A stretch of 21,876 nucleotides of DNA from a virus: positions 1-21,876 of the IMG/VR virus record IMGVR_UViG_3300027779_000188; one strand, 5' to 3'. The notes under the pieces were generated by a model that did no database searches, was not told the DNA's origin, and worked only from the letters and a program-made list of their open reading frames with translations. A program made the translations under genes and the position numbers. Numbering within the stretch: the stretch's first letter is position 1; the number at the start of each line of letters is the position of its first letter. Shown one piece after another: positions 1 through 8,325 of this stretch.

Positions 1-352
1 AATGCTCTATGTTCACGCCAGCTACGGCGTTATGCCACGCAGGAACTTGGTCATCCAGAATAGATCTCTGGATAAGTCTAATCGCCTTAAAGTTAGAGGA
101 CACTGCGGTGTTACGGATCACTTCGATTAAACGAAGACCTGTGGCAGGAATCGATTGCTTTGATGAATTTCCAACGGGAGTGAACTCTTCATTCACTGTC
201 TTGGCATCAGGTCGGTACAGCACAACTGCATACTGAGCGTCATTCAACCAATTTTGTAGTTCAGAGTTATACCATCGCGTTCCAGACGAGCTAATGTCCT
301 GCAAGACAACCTTTGCTCTATCAATAATATCTTTGGCTAACGTGACGGCCAT
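1..352 (-). CDS. Head-tail adaptor protein, DUF6682-like (partial, runs off left edge)
   Basis: The frame opens at the ATG at 352 and stays open to base 1, so only the first 117 codons are visible. The protein begins MAVTLAKDIIDRAKVVLQD, continues with RWYNSELQNWLNDAQYAVV and has LIEVIRNT further on. This pattern of an early helix, a W...EL..WLNDAQ helix and an 'ipatGlrLieVirN' segment is typical of the DUF6682 phage adaptor family, whose members sit at the portal ring and join the head to the tail. It is the last visible gene of the minus-strand head module, 10 bases downstream of the 116-residue gene. The family call is from memory of the pattern; the role follows from family and position. 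Confidence 0.75.
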   Translation of the reverse strand, partial: MAVTLAKDIIDRAKVVLQDISSSGTRWYNSELQNWLNDAQYAVVLYRPDAKTVNEEFTPVGNSSKQSIPATGLRLIEVIRNTAVSSNFKAIRLIQRSILDDQVPAWHNAVAGVNIEH

Positions 353-362
353 GACTTAACTC

Positions 363-713
363 CTAAGTTAATTTTCCGCTTGCATCACAAGCAAGCCAAT
401 CAGGATTGCTTTCGCCCCAAGGGATTTCTGGGTAAGCATTTCCATCAATAGGATTGCGAACAAATTTAATAGCTGAAGCTTTAGGTACTACAACCTTTGT
501 CTTAGCAGGTTCTTTAACGGCAATGCCCAAAGAGTCTTCAATCATCTTTGTTGCGTCTGCACGTATGTCTGAAATCTTTCCTCGCTTATCTATGTCGATG
601 GAAAAATGAGTTAGGATAAAGGCCTCGATTTGGTCTTTATTCATTAATGAGATCTTGTCTAAATCTTTTTTAGACACAGTAGGTTCTGCCTTTAGCTTGT
701 CGCCTTGAGCCAT
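363..713 (-). CDS. Small conserved head-module protein, function unknown
   Basis: 116 residues. The start has a GGAG ribosome-binding site about 7 bases upstream. Residues 20-65 (KISLMNKDQIEAFILTHF and on to SDIRADATKMIEDSLG) read like a small SAP/HeH-type helix-extension-helix fold, seen in small phage virion-module proteins. The C-terminus contains a 'RNPIDGNAYPEIPW' segment resembling tails of small phage proteins encoded next to capsid genes. It lies between the capsid and the adaptor and is preceded by a strong terminator hairpin, so it is probably made in smaller amounts than capsid. A head-decoration or completion role is possible but unproven. Confidence 0.7.
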   Translation of the reverse strand: MAQGDKLKAEPTVSKKDLDKISLMNKDQIEAFILTHFSIDIDKRGKISDIRADATKMIEDSLGIAVKEPAKTKVVVPKASAIKFVRNPIDGNAYPEIPWGESNPDWLACDASGKLT

Positions 714-726
714 GAGATTCTCCAGA

Positions 727-762
727 TAATAAAATCCCCCCGCCCCAGATTGGGGAGAGGGG
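727..762 (-). terminator. Intrinsic terminator downstream of the capsid gene
   Basis: Read on the minus strand, CCCC-TCT-CCCC, loop AATCT, then GGGG-C-GGGGGG is followed by ATTTTATT. The stem is strong and G+C-rich with one internal mismatch, and the T-tract points in the direction of head-gene transcription. It lies between the capsid stop and the next start, so it would reduce or stop read-through into the 116-residue gene and the adaptor. Confidence 0.8.
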
Positions 763-780
763 TACTAGTCCTAAATTGGA

Positions 781-1692
781 CTACTGTTTAGCGTTAAGCA
801 GAACACCAGCAGTAGGCTGGACTACTTTATAGCCATAGACCTTTAAACCACGAACAGCATCACCGAAGCGTGATTCAAGGCGTAAGGTTTCAGTCTTAAC
901 AAACTGGCTAGCAAAGGTTGCATAGTGAGTAGTACCTGCAAGGATCTTATACTGAGCATCAGCGTCAGCTGCTAAAGCAACTGCGGCATCGTCACCACGG
1001 ATCGGGACGCTGTTAGACTGATATATTGTGAAACGATCAATGATGCCTAACTTTCCGTTACGCGCAATCGAGGTAGAATCACCTGATTGGTTAGCGTTCT
1101 GAAGGTCGGACTTCTTGATCATTGAACAGATCCAAGGTGGGAGAACTAACCAGCGTCCTGTTTCAGCAATATCAGCTTCGTCCAACTTGTTACCCATATC
1201 AATGATATGATCAATAACGTTGGCCTTAGTGATCTGCTGAGCAAGAGTATAAGTAGCTCCGCCAATGATATTGCCAGCAGCAACGCCACTGTAAATACCA
1301 CCTAACACATCGGTATCAACTGCAATCTTCATACGCTCACCAGCGTCACGAGTTGCCTCGTTGACTAGTGGAATATCAGACTGAGCTGCCAGTACATCGT
1401 CAACCTTGAACTTAAAGATCTTAGCTTTGTCGATGGTTAATTCAACCAAAGTGTCACTTAGATCATCATAGCTAGTGATTGGCGTTGCAGCAGCTGGATC
1501 GTAATCTGAAATACCTACAACGGGAGTGTTGCGGATATTTACCTTACTGCCTTGGCCAGAAATCTCGCCTTGGTAGTCTGTGTTACAGATCGCGTCCAAC
1601 ACTGTGGTTTTGTAAAAGTTTACAAGTAATTTCTTACTCCAAACTTCAGGGATAAAGCGGCCGCCTGAGCCGTTTGCAAATGGAAGTGCCAT
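781..1692 (-). CDS. Major capsid protein (HK97-fold type)
   Basis: 303 residues. It begins MALPFANGSGGRFIPEVWS, a start typical of podovirus-like and P22-like coat proteins ('...FIPEiWskkll..f...tvl...'). It continues with an SKVNIRNTPVVGISDYDP strand region and an FKVDDVLAAQSDIPLVNEATRDAGERM segment comparable to the spine helix and P-domain of HK97-fold coats. The C-terminal part ends with a GLKVYGYKVVQP strand, as such coats often do. The start has AGGA about 8 bases upstream. It lies directly downstream of the scaffold, and a terminator follows it, as expected for the most abundant product. The assignment is strong from context; the exact coat subfamily is not resolved. Confidence 0.88.
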   Translation of the reverse strand: MALPFANGSGGRFIPEVWSKKLLVNFYKTTVLDAICNTDYQGEISGQGSKVNIRNTPVVGISDYDPAAATPITSYDDLSDTLVELTIDKAKIFKFKVDDVLAAQSDIPLVNEATRDAGERMKIAVDTDVLGGIYSGVAAGNIIGGATYTLAQQITKANVIDHIIDMGNKLDEADIAETGRWLVLPPWICSMIKKSDLQNANQSGDSTSIARNGKLGIIDRFTIYQSNSVPIRGDDAAVALAADADAQYKILAGTTHYATFASQFVKTETLRLESRFGDAVRGLKVYGYKVVQPTAGVLLNAKQ

Positions 1693-1741
1693 AATAATAT
1701 TCCTAACAAATATAAAAAGATTTGCGAGCTAGGAAATTTTT

Positions 1742-1760
1742 CTCTAACTCGTTGTTAGAG
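1742..1760 (-). other. Stem-loop overlapping the scaffold stop codon
   Basis: CTCTAAC and GTTAGAG form a perfect 7-base-pair stem around a 5-base loop, and the scaffold stop codon (1755-1757) lies in one arm. On the minus-strand transcript it is followed by AAAAATTT rather than a U-run, so it is not a typical terminator. It could protect or process the capsid message, or affect ribosome flow from scaffold to capsid. Confidence 0.45.
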
Positions 1761-2753
1761 CTGGCCAGCCATCATTTGTGCGTCAATTTCTTCAGCGTTT
1801 TTTTCATACTCGCTGAAACTCATTTTTGCAATCTGATCCCTCGTAAATCGAGGTTGGCTGTTACCAGCCCCCGGATTGGAACGAACAGTAGAAACAGTCG
1901 GATCAGCCGCCTGTCGCGCATCGTCCAAAATTTGCTGTTCACGACTTACCTTTGTATTAGAGGTCAGCCCTACAGCAGTCTTGTACGAAGAAAGTAACCA
2001 AACTACATCGCTAGCTTCACCAGTTTGAAGAAACTCCTGAACACGTTGTGGTTGACGCTGCACCCAGCCTTGAAAGTCAGGTGTATTAGAAACTTCAAAC
2101 GCATCAGCATGGGCTTCGAGAATAGTTTTCTCATGCACTGCTTGTGCTGTTTTCTTCTCTGCTTTCTTTGATGAACTTTCCATCGCTTTAAGCTTTCTAT
2201 CTAAAGAAGAGATCGTTTCGGATTGAGATTTGATACGACTCACAATGGGGTCGAAGTCCTCTCCATAGTCCTCACTGAATGTATCTAGCGAGTCGCTATT
2301 TCCAGTCGAATCCGACTGAACATTCGCAGGATCTGGGAGTGTCTGCTGAGTATTCACAACTTGAGCAAACTGTGCTTTCAGTGTGGCTACATCAGAGGCT
2401 AAGGCTTCGTTTTGTTTGCGAAGATCTGCTGCCTCCATAGAGGTTTGCGTCATCTTCTTGCGAGCGTGTTCATATGAGGCTTGAGCATTTTTAATTCGCT
2501 CTTCCGCATTCTCAACCGTCATCCCATCGGCTACAAATGGCTCAGAATTGTCCTCTGCGTTCAGCTCTGGAGCTTTGGCTTCGGGTTCTTCAACAATTTC
2601 TGCTTCTTGGGCTTGTTGTGGTTCAAGTTCAGCCTCAGCTTCCGCTTCAGCTTGGTTAGCTTCAGATTCCTTATCCGTTTCAGGGGTCTCATAGGCAAGT
2701 TTTAAAGTTTCTTCGGCTTCTTGTTCTAGCCGTTGCATTGTTTCGGGGGTCAT
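1755..2753 (-). CDS. Scaffolding protein
   Basis: 332 residues. Residues 1-75 are extremely rich in Glu and Ala with scattered Gln. Two likely coiled-coil stretches follow: about 80-140, starting at AEERIKNAQASYEHARKKM, and about 170-215, around SSLDRKLKAMESSSKKAEKK. The C-terminus contains RFTRDQIAKMSFSEYEKN, a short amphipathic segment of the sort that contacts coat protein in other scaffolds. An acidic, helical, low-complexity protein immediately upstream of the capsid gene is the usual signature of a phage scaffold. The start has GGAGAAGG just upstream. There is no protease motif, so self-cleavage is not suggested. Confidence 0.85.
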   Translation of the reverse strand: MTPETMQRLEQEAEETLKLAYETPETDKESEANQAEAEAEAELEPQQAQEAEIVEEPEAKAPELNAEDNSEPFVADGMTVENAEERIKNAQASYEHARKKMTQTSMEAADLRKQNEALASDVATLKAQFAQVVNTQQTLPDPANVQSDSTGNSDSLDTFSEDYGEDFDPIVSRIKSQSETISSLDRKLKAMESSSKKAEKKTAQAVHEKTILEAHADAFEVSNTPDFQGWVQRQPQRVQEFLQTGEASDVVWLLSSYKTAVGLTSNTKVSREQQILDDARQAADPTVSTVRSNPGAGNSQPRFTRDQIAKMSFSEYEKNAEEIDAQMMAGQL

Positions 2754-2880
2754 TACCTTCTCCGTTGATGGGTTTCAGGGCTGATTGCAACCTTGTCCGT
2801 TTCTGGGGGCTTTAATTCAGGGATTCCTTCACCCGCTCCAAATCAGTCGGGGCTTTTACACTTATCCGACCATCTAAAAG

Positions 2881-3132
2881 CTATCTCGCTATGGTTTTGT
2901 TAGCTGTCTCACTTAAGGACAACACCATACGAAAGGCACCTATAGTGCCTTGAAGAACCCGCACTCTGTCCAAGCTGAGTAGCGGATCTTCTAATTCTTC
3001 TGCCGCCAAATCGCATCGGCGGCCTATGTAATTCATCATGAGTGTGTATTCGTGGGGCATCCTGTTAGATAACCCGACTACTGCTTCCACTTCTTCTAAA
3101 GAAAGCTGCGCCCTTGGCGTTGCAGTGGCCAT
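2881..3132 (-). CDS. Small hypothetical protein between portal and scaffold
   Basis: 83 residues starting MATATPRAQLSLEEVEAVV. I place the start at the ATG at 3132 because AAAAAGGA lies 6-8 bases upstream and it begins 4 bases after the preceding gene stops. An in-frame ATG at 3159 would overlap that gene and has no comparable site. The protein looks mainly helical (LDRVRVLQGTIGAFRMVLSL). No family recognised. The 127 bases between it and the scaffold hold no convincing gene. Confidence 0.65.
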   Translation of the reverse strand: MATATPRAQLSLEEVEAVVGLSNRMPHEYTLMMNYIGRRCDLAAEELEDPLLSLDRVRVLQGTIGAFRMVLSLSETANKTIAR

Positions 3133-3136
3133 ATAC

Positions 3137-3460
3137 TCAATCCTTTTTAAGCAACCCATACTCAGTTGCCACTAATCGGATATAGTTCTCACTAATACCA
3201 AGGTGGGCCGCAAATGGATTCTGTGTTCGTCTGATAAAGCGAAGAGCATCAGCCGATTTGTATCGGTCTACACACCCTAAGTCTGAAATTGCTTGCCTGA
3301 TCACCGCTAAGAACAATCGCTCCTCTGGGTAATTCTGTGGCACAAGGTTTGAAATCTGTTCCGCAGCTAAATATGCCCTAACTTTAATAGGCACATCACC
3401 AAAACGATCAGGATCTCCATCTATCCGCTTAAACCAAAGATCTAAGCGAGGTTGTCTCAT
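3137..3460 (-). CDS. Small hypothetical protein downstream of portal
   Basis: 107 residues from the ATG at 3460, two bases beyond the portal stop. An in-frame TTG at 3472 would overlap the portal and is less likely. The protein is basic at the N-terminus (MRQPRLDLWFKRIDGDPDRFG), then helical. The C-terminal LGISENYIRLVATEYGLL segment resembles a short helix-turn-helix. No family recognised. Its place directly after the portal and before the scaffold suggests a head-assembly or minor virion role, by position only. Confidence 0.65.
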   Translation of the reverse strand: MRQPRLDLWFKRIDGDPDRFGDVPIKVRAYLAAEQISNLVPQNYPEERLFLAVIRQAISDLGCVDRYKSADALRFIRRTQNPFAAHLGISENYIRLVATEYGLLKKD

Positions 3461-3461
3461 C

Positions 3462-5585
3462 TTACTGATCAAACCCTGTAGGGGATTTACCTAGTTGAAT
3501 ATCTTGTCGGGTCTGTTCAGCGTAGGCAAAGTCTCTAGCAGCTTCAGCCTCCCGTTCCATAGGTAATGTTTGAGCATCAACCATAGATCTTTGAGAGTCT
3601 GCCATGGCTTGTTGGGCTTGCGCTTGAGCCTTGGCTGTTTGAGCCTGTACTCTCTGCATTTCCATCTCGTAAGCTGCTTCTTGCTTCTGCATTTCCTTAG
3701 CGCCTTCTTCTTTCTGCTGCGCTTCGTCTTGCTCACTCATTTCTGGAACCATTTTGTTTGGATCAAGGTCAAGTGACTTAGCAACTTCTTTAATTAGTTC
3801 TCTACGTTCAGTTAAACGAATGTCTACAGGGTTAGCGGTCATCTGCATGAACTGAATGAGGCGCTGACTGCGTACTTCTTTGGCAATCAGAGCAGTTGAA
3901 CCAGCAGCGACTATGTTCATGTCACCTTTGATTGATTCATCTACACACCAACGCATGTTCCAGTGGTACATAGAAGTAATAAGAGGTGTTGTGGCGTAAT
4001 CATCAATGTTCTTGATTACTGACTTCATCGCTATGCTGGCAGCACCCATTAACATGGACATGCCCGATGCAGTCTTAGTCATTCCGGGAGTATGTTGGCC
4101 GTGACTATATGAAGGCATAGACGTTTCTTCATCAGCAAAGCGCCTGAACAACTCAATAACCGTAGTGAGATGTGCTGACACATTCTGGGGTTGGTAGAAA
4201 CGAAGCATAGGAGTCCCTGCATCACCTCCTTCTCTTAACCAGATTTTCCAAGGATGAATGTCCGTAACGTCAGAACCAGGTGCAATCATGGATGTGTTTA
4301 CTTCCACCTGTGGGCCTGATGAAATTGCTTGATTATCAATAAAGATTCGTACTGCCGCGTTTATAGTGGCTTGAGAGTCCCGCATCATCTTAGGTACGCC
4401 AATACCCCATAACTGGTGAGGTGTTCTCTCGTAAGGGAACAGATGATATGGCGTTGACTGTGCGCTAATAGGGTTCAGTCGTGCACGAATTACTTCGTTA
4501 TCTGAGAACCACACATTGGCCTCGTACTCTATTTCTGGATCTTCAACCTCTAACCCAGACGCAATTAAATCGTGGCCATCTACTAGACCCCAGTACTCTA
4601 AAACTTCAAATCGGTCTGAGCTGTGGGATAAGTTATGCCCTGCAATCTGTCTACGCTCTAACTCATGGTGAAATTCCACATGGTTTCCATCTGGATTCCT
4701 TGAGATAGTGTTGGCAATCGCATCAGAAAGAAATCCGTCTGTAGTTTTTAACTTTCGGAATTGATGCTTAGTCATAACATGACGATGGAAAATTCCTGAA
4801 AAGGAATCCAGCGCTTTTGAATGTGGATCAGGGTACAAATCAAATATTGAAACGTGTTCTACATTTGGCTTAGGTGTTTCTTTCGATGAAGTTACCCAAG
4901 CGCCTGTCTCGTCTTGAATCCATCGTTGTGTTTTGTCCATCCGAACAGTCGCACCTTTGATAGCACCAGTACCAACAATACAAGCTTCCATAATGGAGGA
5001 TTTGTAAACTGATTCGTACTTAGCTTCTAGCAACTGATCTTTAATTTTCTCTTGCATCCGTACACTACGGACTTTGGCTTCTTTCTTTAAGTCTGCTTTC
5101 ATTCCATCAAGGATTTCCTTGACGCGAGCCTCCACTAAATCTGCTGGTAACTCTTGAATGGGTGTACCTTGTTGCTCCATCTGCTGCATTAGCTGCATCA
5201 CTTCCATGATAGCTTGCTGCTTCATCTCAGATTCAGTAGGCCCATCGAATAAATCAGGGATTGGTGTAGGGCTAACGCTCCAAGGATGGTCACTTCCGTT
5301 GGGAAACAGTAGATCAATGATACGACCATACGCAGCCATGGTTTTTTCACGGGTAAGACGGACGTAAATCTGTGAACGATTGGGGTCACTGTCTAAAGCG
5401 GCCTGTGTTGTACTGTCATATAGTGCAGAAAAGGCACGAAGGTCTTCAATCCAATCTTTTTCAATATCAGTTCGGGCTTGGCTCCACTCATCAAAGCGTA
5501 ATTTTAGCTTGCTGACTAAGTTACGGGCGACAGGAGACTCTTCTTTCTGCTCTTGCGGCTCACTTCTATCAATTTGCACTAGCAT
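3462..5585 (-). CDS. Portal protein (large, P22-like size)
   Basis: 707 residues, close to P22 portal in length and longer than T7-type portals. Early segments include RLTREKTMAAYGRIIDLLFP and DHPWSVSPTPIPD, followed by long helices. The middle contains HVSIFDLYPDPHS and LFPYERTPHQLWGIGVP, patterns common in podovirus-type portals. The C-terminus from about residue 615 is a long Gln/Ala/Glu-rich helix (QAQTAKAQAQAQQAMADSQ), consistent with the helical barrel of large portals. The start codon directly follows the terminase stop (TAAATG), so translation is probably coupled. It would form the dodecameric ring at the packaging vertex. Family and context agree; exact subfamily is unresolved. Confidence 0.88.
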   Translation of the reverse strand: MLVQIDRSEPQEQKEESPVARNLVSKLKLRFDEWSQARTDIEKDWIEDLRAFSALYDSTTQAALDSDPNRSQIYVRLTREKTMAAYGRIIDLLFPNGSDHPWSVSPTPIPDLFDGPTESEMKQQAIMEVMQLMQQMEQQGTPIQELPADLVEARVKEILDGMKADLKKEAKVRSVRMQEKIKDQLLEAKYESVYKSSIMEACIVGTGAIKGATVRMDKTQRWIQDETGAWVTSSKETPKPNVEHVSIFDLYPDPHSKALDSFSGIFHRHVMTKHQFRKLKTTDGFLSDAIANTISRNPDGNHVEFHHELERRQIAGHNLSHSSDRFEVLEYWGLVDGHDLIASGLEVEDPEIEYEANVWFSDNEVIRARLNPISAQSTPYHLFPYERTPHQLWGIGVPKMMRDSQATINAAVRIFIDNQAISSGPQVEVNTSMIAPGSDVTDIHPWKIWLREGGDAGTPMLRFYQPQNVSAHLTTVIELFRRFADEETSMPSYSHGQHTPGMTKTASGMSMLMGAASIAMKSVIKNIDDYATTPLITSMYHWNMRWCVDESIKGDMNIVAAGSTALIAKEVRSQRLIQFMQMTANPVDIRLTERRELIKEVAKSLDLDPNKMVPEMSEQDEAQQKEEGAKEMQKQEAAYEMEMQRVQAQTAKAQAQAQQAMADSQRSMVDAQTLPMEREAEAARDFAYAEQTRQDIQLGKSPTGFDQ

Positions 5586-7178
5586 TTAATAACCCACACC
5601 CGCTTGAGCGGCTTTATATTGTCTTAGATTAACGATTGTATTGGCATAACTACGCGGCATTCTTCTATACATCTCTGCTGCAATGGCATATGACATAACT
5701 CTGTCATCAAAGTACCCTGCCCTAGCGTTGGTTGATCCGTTTGCGGCTACAATATAGGTTTCCATCTCGCTAACAGTGTCTTCACAAACAATTCCACTGT
5801 CCTCATCTCTAACAAGGCTAGCTAAATTGTCTATGATTAATGGTTTAGAGCGGCTGGTGGTTAACCAACCCAGTTTCTTGAACTGCTTTCCGTCATATTC
5901 GCGCTCAAGTTCTTCTTGAATGTAGATATTTGGATAGCCTTTGTTCTTTAAGATGGTTAGCGTGGTCAATCCGTGGTTGTTTCTTTCTACACCCATGAAT
6001 GCTTTGCGGTATAGCATGCCTAAAGCGTACAAGAGGTCTCCAAAATGATCAGGAGAGATCTTTCCATGCCACTGCGCCACTTGGTTGCCGTCCTCGTCTA
6101 GCACGTCAGCGCAAGAGAAGTCTCCTTTCTCAAGGCCTTCAGCAACGTCAGCTCCAATAACATAACGCCTATTAGTTTTGGGTAAGTCCCACACCTTCAG
6201 GCAACCATCTTGCTTTTCTATCAGCTCAGCCGTATTGATGTTTATGTCAGCGATAATCTTAGCTGAGTAACACTCATCCCTTGCAGCCATTAACCAAGTT
6301 GCTGGGAATACAGTGCGACCTGAAGAGATGAAGGCTTCGTTGGCGGTCATCGGATATTCTTGACGGAACAGATCTTCTGAACGCAATTCGTAAATCTTGT
6401 TCCTACGCCAAAACATTTGTTCGTCTGTTAAGGAGTAGGTCTTTTGTATTTGAATCTCATCGAAGGTTAGCTCTAGAGATGGAGGAGCTACCATCTTGTA
6501 CTCTGGTTGCCAGAACCAAGGCACAAATATTAATCTGTACTGGCCTTCGCCACGCTGAGCCGTCTGAACCATGTCGTAGAAAACACCACCGACTCCGTTG
6601 GCTGTAGACTCAAGGATTACCTCAGTGTCATCTTCCAAAGGAACGGCCTGTAAAATACCAGCCAAGTGTTCCTCACCATTAGGCCAGAAGCCAACTTCGC
6701 TCCCATGAAAATACTGTAAGGTTTGTGATCGGCCTACAGCTTTGTTACCAGCAGTACCCACTTTGTAACCTGAGTCCAACTTGTCGAACACTAATTCTTT
6801 AGCGTTGGAGCTGGACACTGACGGCCTAAATGGATTGCCCTCATGGTAACGTCTAACCATGTCAAATAAGTTTGAGGTAGCCTCATGCTCATGTGTGAGG
6901 ATGAACGCTCTCTTGCCCTTGCTCTGACTTACCTTGTGGTAAAGTCTAGCCTCAGCGTAGGTACTACACCCTTGCTGACGGCCTTTTAGTATTAGTACTC
7001 TGACTCTTCCGATCTCAGACTTTTGTTCTTCAATCTTTTGATGAATATACATCTGAGCTTTGTTTAATTTAAAGCGCTCTTCTTGACCGCTCTTAGCTCT
7101 GATGTTTAAGCAAGCGGCAGCAAAGTAAGGGAAGTTTGTCTTAATGGCACGAAGCTTTTTCTTTTCAGCAGGTGTCAT
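5586..7178 (-). CDS. terL: Terminase large subunit (packaging ATPase and nuclease)
   Basis: 530 residues. The N-terminal ATPase has the deviant Walker A of large terminases, LKGRQQGCST (residues 64-73), and a Walker B with catalytic Glu, VILESTANG (E190). The C-terminal RNase H-like nuclease shows three acidic positions: D344 in IGADVAEG, E398 in GVERNNHG and D491/D492 in FDDRVMSYA. All key residues are present, so the enzyme appears intact. It drives DNA into the prohead and cuts the concatemer, working with the small subunit encoded two genes upstream and with the portal encoded immediately downstream. Whether packaging is headful or site-specific cannot be decided here. Confidence 0.95.
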   Translation of the reverse strand: MTPAEKKKLRAIKTNFPYFAAACLNIRAKSGQEERFKLNKAQMYIHQKIEEQKSEIGRVRVLILKGRQQGCSTYAEARLYHKVSQSKGKRAFILTHEHEATSNLFDMVRRYHEGNPFRPSVSSSNAKELVFDKLDSGYKVGTAGNKAVGRSQTLQYFHGSEVGFWPNGEEHLAGILQAVPLEDDTEVILESTANGVGGVFYDMVQTAQRGEGQYRLIFVPWFWQPEYKMVAPPSLELTFDEIQIQKTYSLTDEQMFWRRNKIYELRSEDLFRQEYPMTANEAFISSGRTVFPATWLMAARDECYSAKIIADININTAELIEKQDGCLKVWDLPKTNRRYVIGADVAEGLEKGDFSCADVLDEDGNQVAQWHGKISPDHFGDLLYALGMLYRKAFMGVERNNHGLTTLTILKNKGYPNIYIQEELEREYDGKQFKKLGWLTTSRSKPLIIDNLASLVRDEDSGIVCEDTVSEMETYIVAANGSTNARAGYFDDRVMSYAIAAEMYRRMPRSYANTIVNLRQYKAAQAGVGY

Positions 7179-7188
7179 TGATTAAATC

Positions 7189-7353
7189 CTACTGCTTCTT
7201 TTTAGTTGCAGATCGTGCAGCAGTTCTATTGGGGTTTGAAGATACAGCTTTAGCTTTTTTATAAGCTTTAGCTTTTTTAGCAGCTCTAAGCTTTGCTGAA
7301 GCGGCGTCTTCTTTTCTCTGTCTCATAATTCTCGTAGCTAGTGGACTTGCCAT
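7189..7353 (-). CDS. 54-residue Lys/Ala-rich basic protein
   Basis: 54 residues from the ATG at 7353, with GGAG about 8 bases upstream (GGTAGGAGAATATT). The middle has repeated Lys/Ala blocks (AKLRAAKKAKAYKKAKAV), and the C-terminus ends SATKKKQ. It has almost no acidic residues, so it could bind nucleic acid. It fits neatly between the two terminase genes, 16 bases after one and 10 before the other. No family recognised; a packaging accessory role is a guess from position. Confidence 0.7.
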   Translation of the reverse strand: MASPLATRIMRQRKEDAASAKLRAAKKAKAYKKAKAVSSNPNRTAARSATKKKQ

Positions 7354-7369
7354 AATATTCTCCTACCAT

Positions 7370-8086
7370 TTAGTTTGGATCAATTGCTTTCTCGATAAAC
7401 ATATCGCGCTCATCAAATGGATCAAGCTGATCTTCTTCATATTCCGTATCATCAAAGAGGTAGCTATCTTCTTCGTGCTCGATGACTTCATCATCAATAT
7501 CAGGTAGATCGGCAATCACGCTCTCAATCGACAGGGTGGCATCAATTTCTTTTTTGTCGGTGAACATTGCAAGGTGTCTACCAAGTTGAGTCCAAGCTGT
7601 TACTCTAGCTCCGGGAGAACCATTGGCTTTATCTTTGGCTTCTTCTAATAAGCCTGTGATAATTTCAGCTTCAGTTACTTTCAATTTTCTTCTCGATATA
7701 GCTTGCCGTCTATCAATGGCTCTAATCACATTCGGATTAGCCATGATGTCTTTGGCTTTAGTTTTCTTTCCGTAACCTGCGTAATCTTTGGCCGCTGTAA
7801 AATCTAAGGTGGCGCAATAAGCTTCTACGAAAAGATTCTGTTTGGGCGTAACAAGATCACCTGTTAACGCATTGATCGTTCCACCCCAACGCTTATGAGC
7901 GGTCTCAATCCCAATTTCTTGGCTACGCCGACTACGTGCGTCTTTAACTCGCTTGGCGTTCTCTTCTCTTGCCGCGAATTTTTTATCGACCACAGCTTGC
8001 CTTGCTCGGAACTTTTTATTTTCCTCGACACGCTTAGCATTTTTAAAGATTGATTTTCTTTGAGGGGGGTTAATGTCTTCTGACAT
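7370..8086 (-). CDS. terS: Terminase small subunit (Terminase_2-like)
   Basis: 238 residues. The centre (about 78-160) carries the typical pattern LVTPKQNLFVEAY, then TAAKDYAGYGKKTKAKDIMANPNV, then helices through ARVTAWTQLGRHLAMF. This matches small terminase subunits that recognise the packaging site by an N-terminal helix-turn-helix and oligomerise through helices. Unusually it has a basic, helical N-terminal extension of about 70 residues and a strongly acidic C-terminal tail. It is the first gene of the minus-strand block. Its ribosome-binding site (AAGGG, about 8 bases away) is moderate. Confidence 0.85.
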   Translation of the reverse strand: MSEDINPPQRKSIFKNAKRVEENKKFRARQAVVDKKFAAREENAKRVKDARSRRSQEIGIETAHKRWGGTINALTGDLVTPKQNLFVEAYCATLDFTAAKDYAGYGKKTKAKDIMANPNVIRAIDRRQAISRRKLKVTEAEIITGLLEEAKDKANGSPGARVTAWTQLGRHLAMFTDKKEIDATLSIESVIADLPDIDDEVIEHEEDSYLFDDTEYEEDQLDPFDERDMFIEKAIDPN

Positions 8087-8176
8087 GATGTAACCCTTGT
8101 AAAATAAGCCTATCCAAGGACAGAAAGGCTTTAAAGGACTGCGACACCCTTACATAAAATAGTGTTCACTCCCAAG

Positions 8177-8312
8177 TTATCCACATTTTTAACATCCAAT
8201 GTGCACATCGTCAAGCGTTTATCCACATTTATGTTCAAATAATGCACACCACGCCCATTGATTTTTATATGTATTTTAGTGCACCTGTGTATAAGTGTGC
8301 GTATTATCCACA
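8177..8312. promoter_or_regulatory. Cluster of four DnaA boxes
   Basis: TTATCCACA occurs at 8177-8185, 8219-8227 and 8304-8312. TTATACACA lies on the opposite strand at 8286-8294. All four fit the bacterial consensus TTATNCACA exactly. No comparable cluster was noticed elsewhere in the window. It suggests recruitment of host DnaA. Confidence 0.7.
8186..8214 (-). promoter_or_regulatory. Sigma70-like promoter toward the packaging/head genes
   Basis: On the minus strand, TTGACG (8209-8214) and TAAAAA (8186-8191) are separated by 17 bases, matching the -35 consensus at five of six positions and the -10 at four of six. It lies about 100 bases upstream of the small terminase start. DnaA boxes abut both sides (8177-8185 and 8219-8227, the latter four bases away), so DnaA binding could repress it. 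Confidence 0.5.
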
Positions 8313-8325
8313 GACCAATCACCCT

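Noticed and set aside
1722-1997. 91-residue plus-strand frame opposite the scaffold
   Set aside because: It lies antisense to the scaffold, has no ribosome-binding site and shows no recognisable family.
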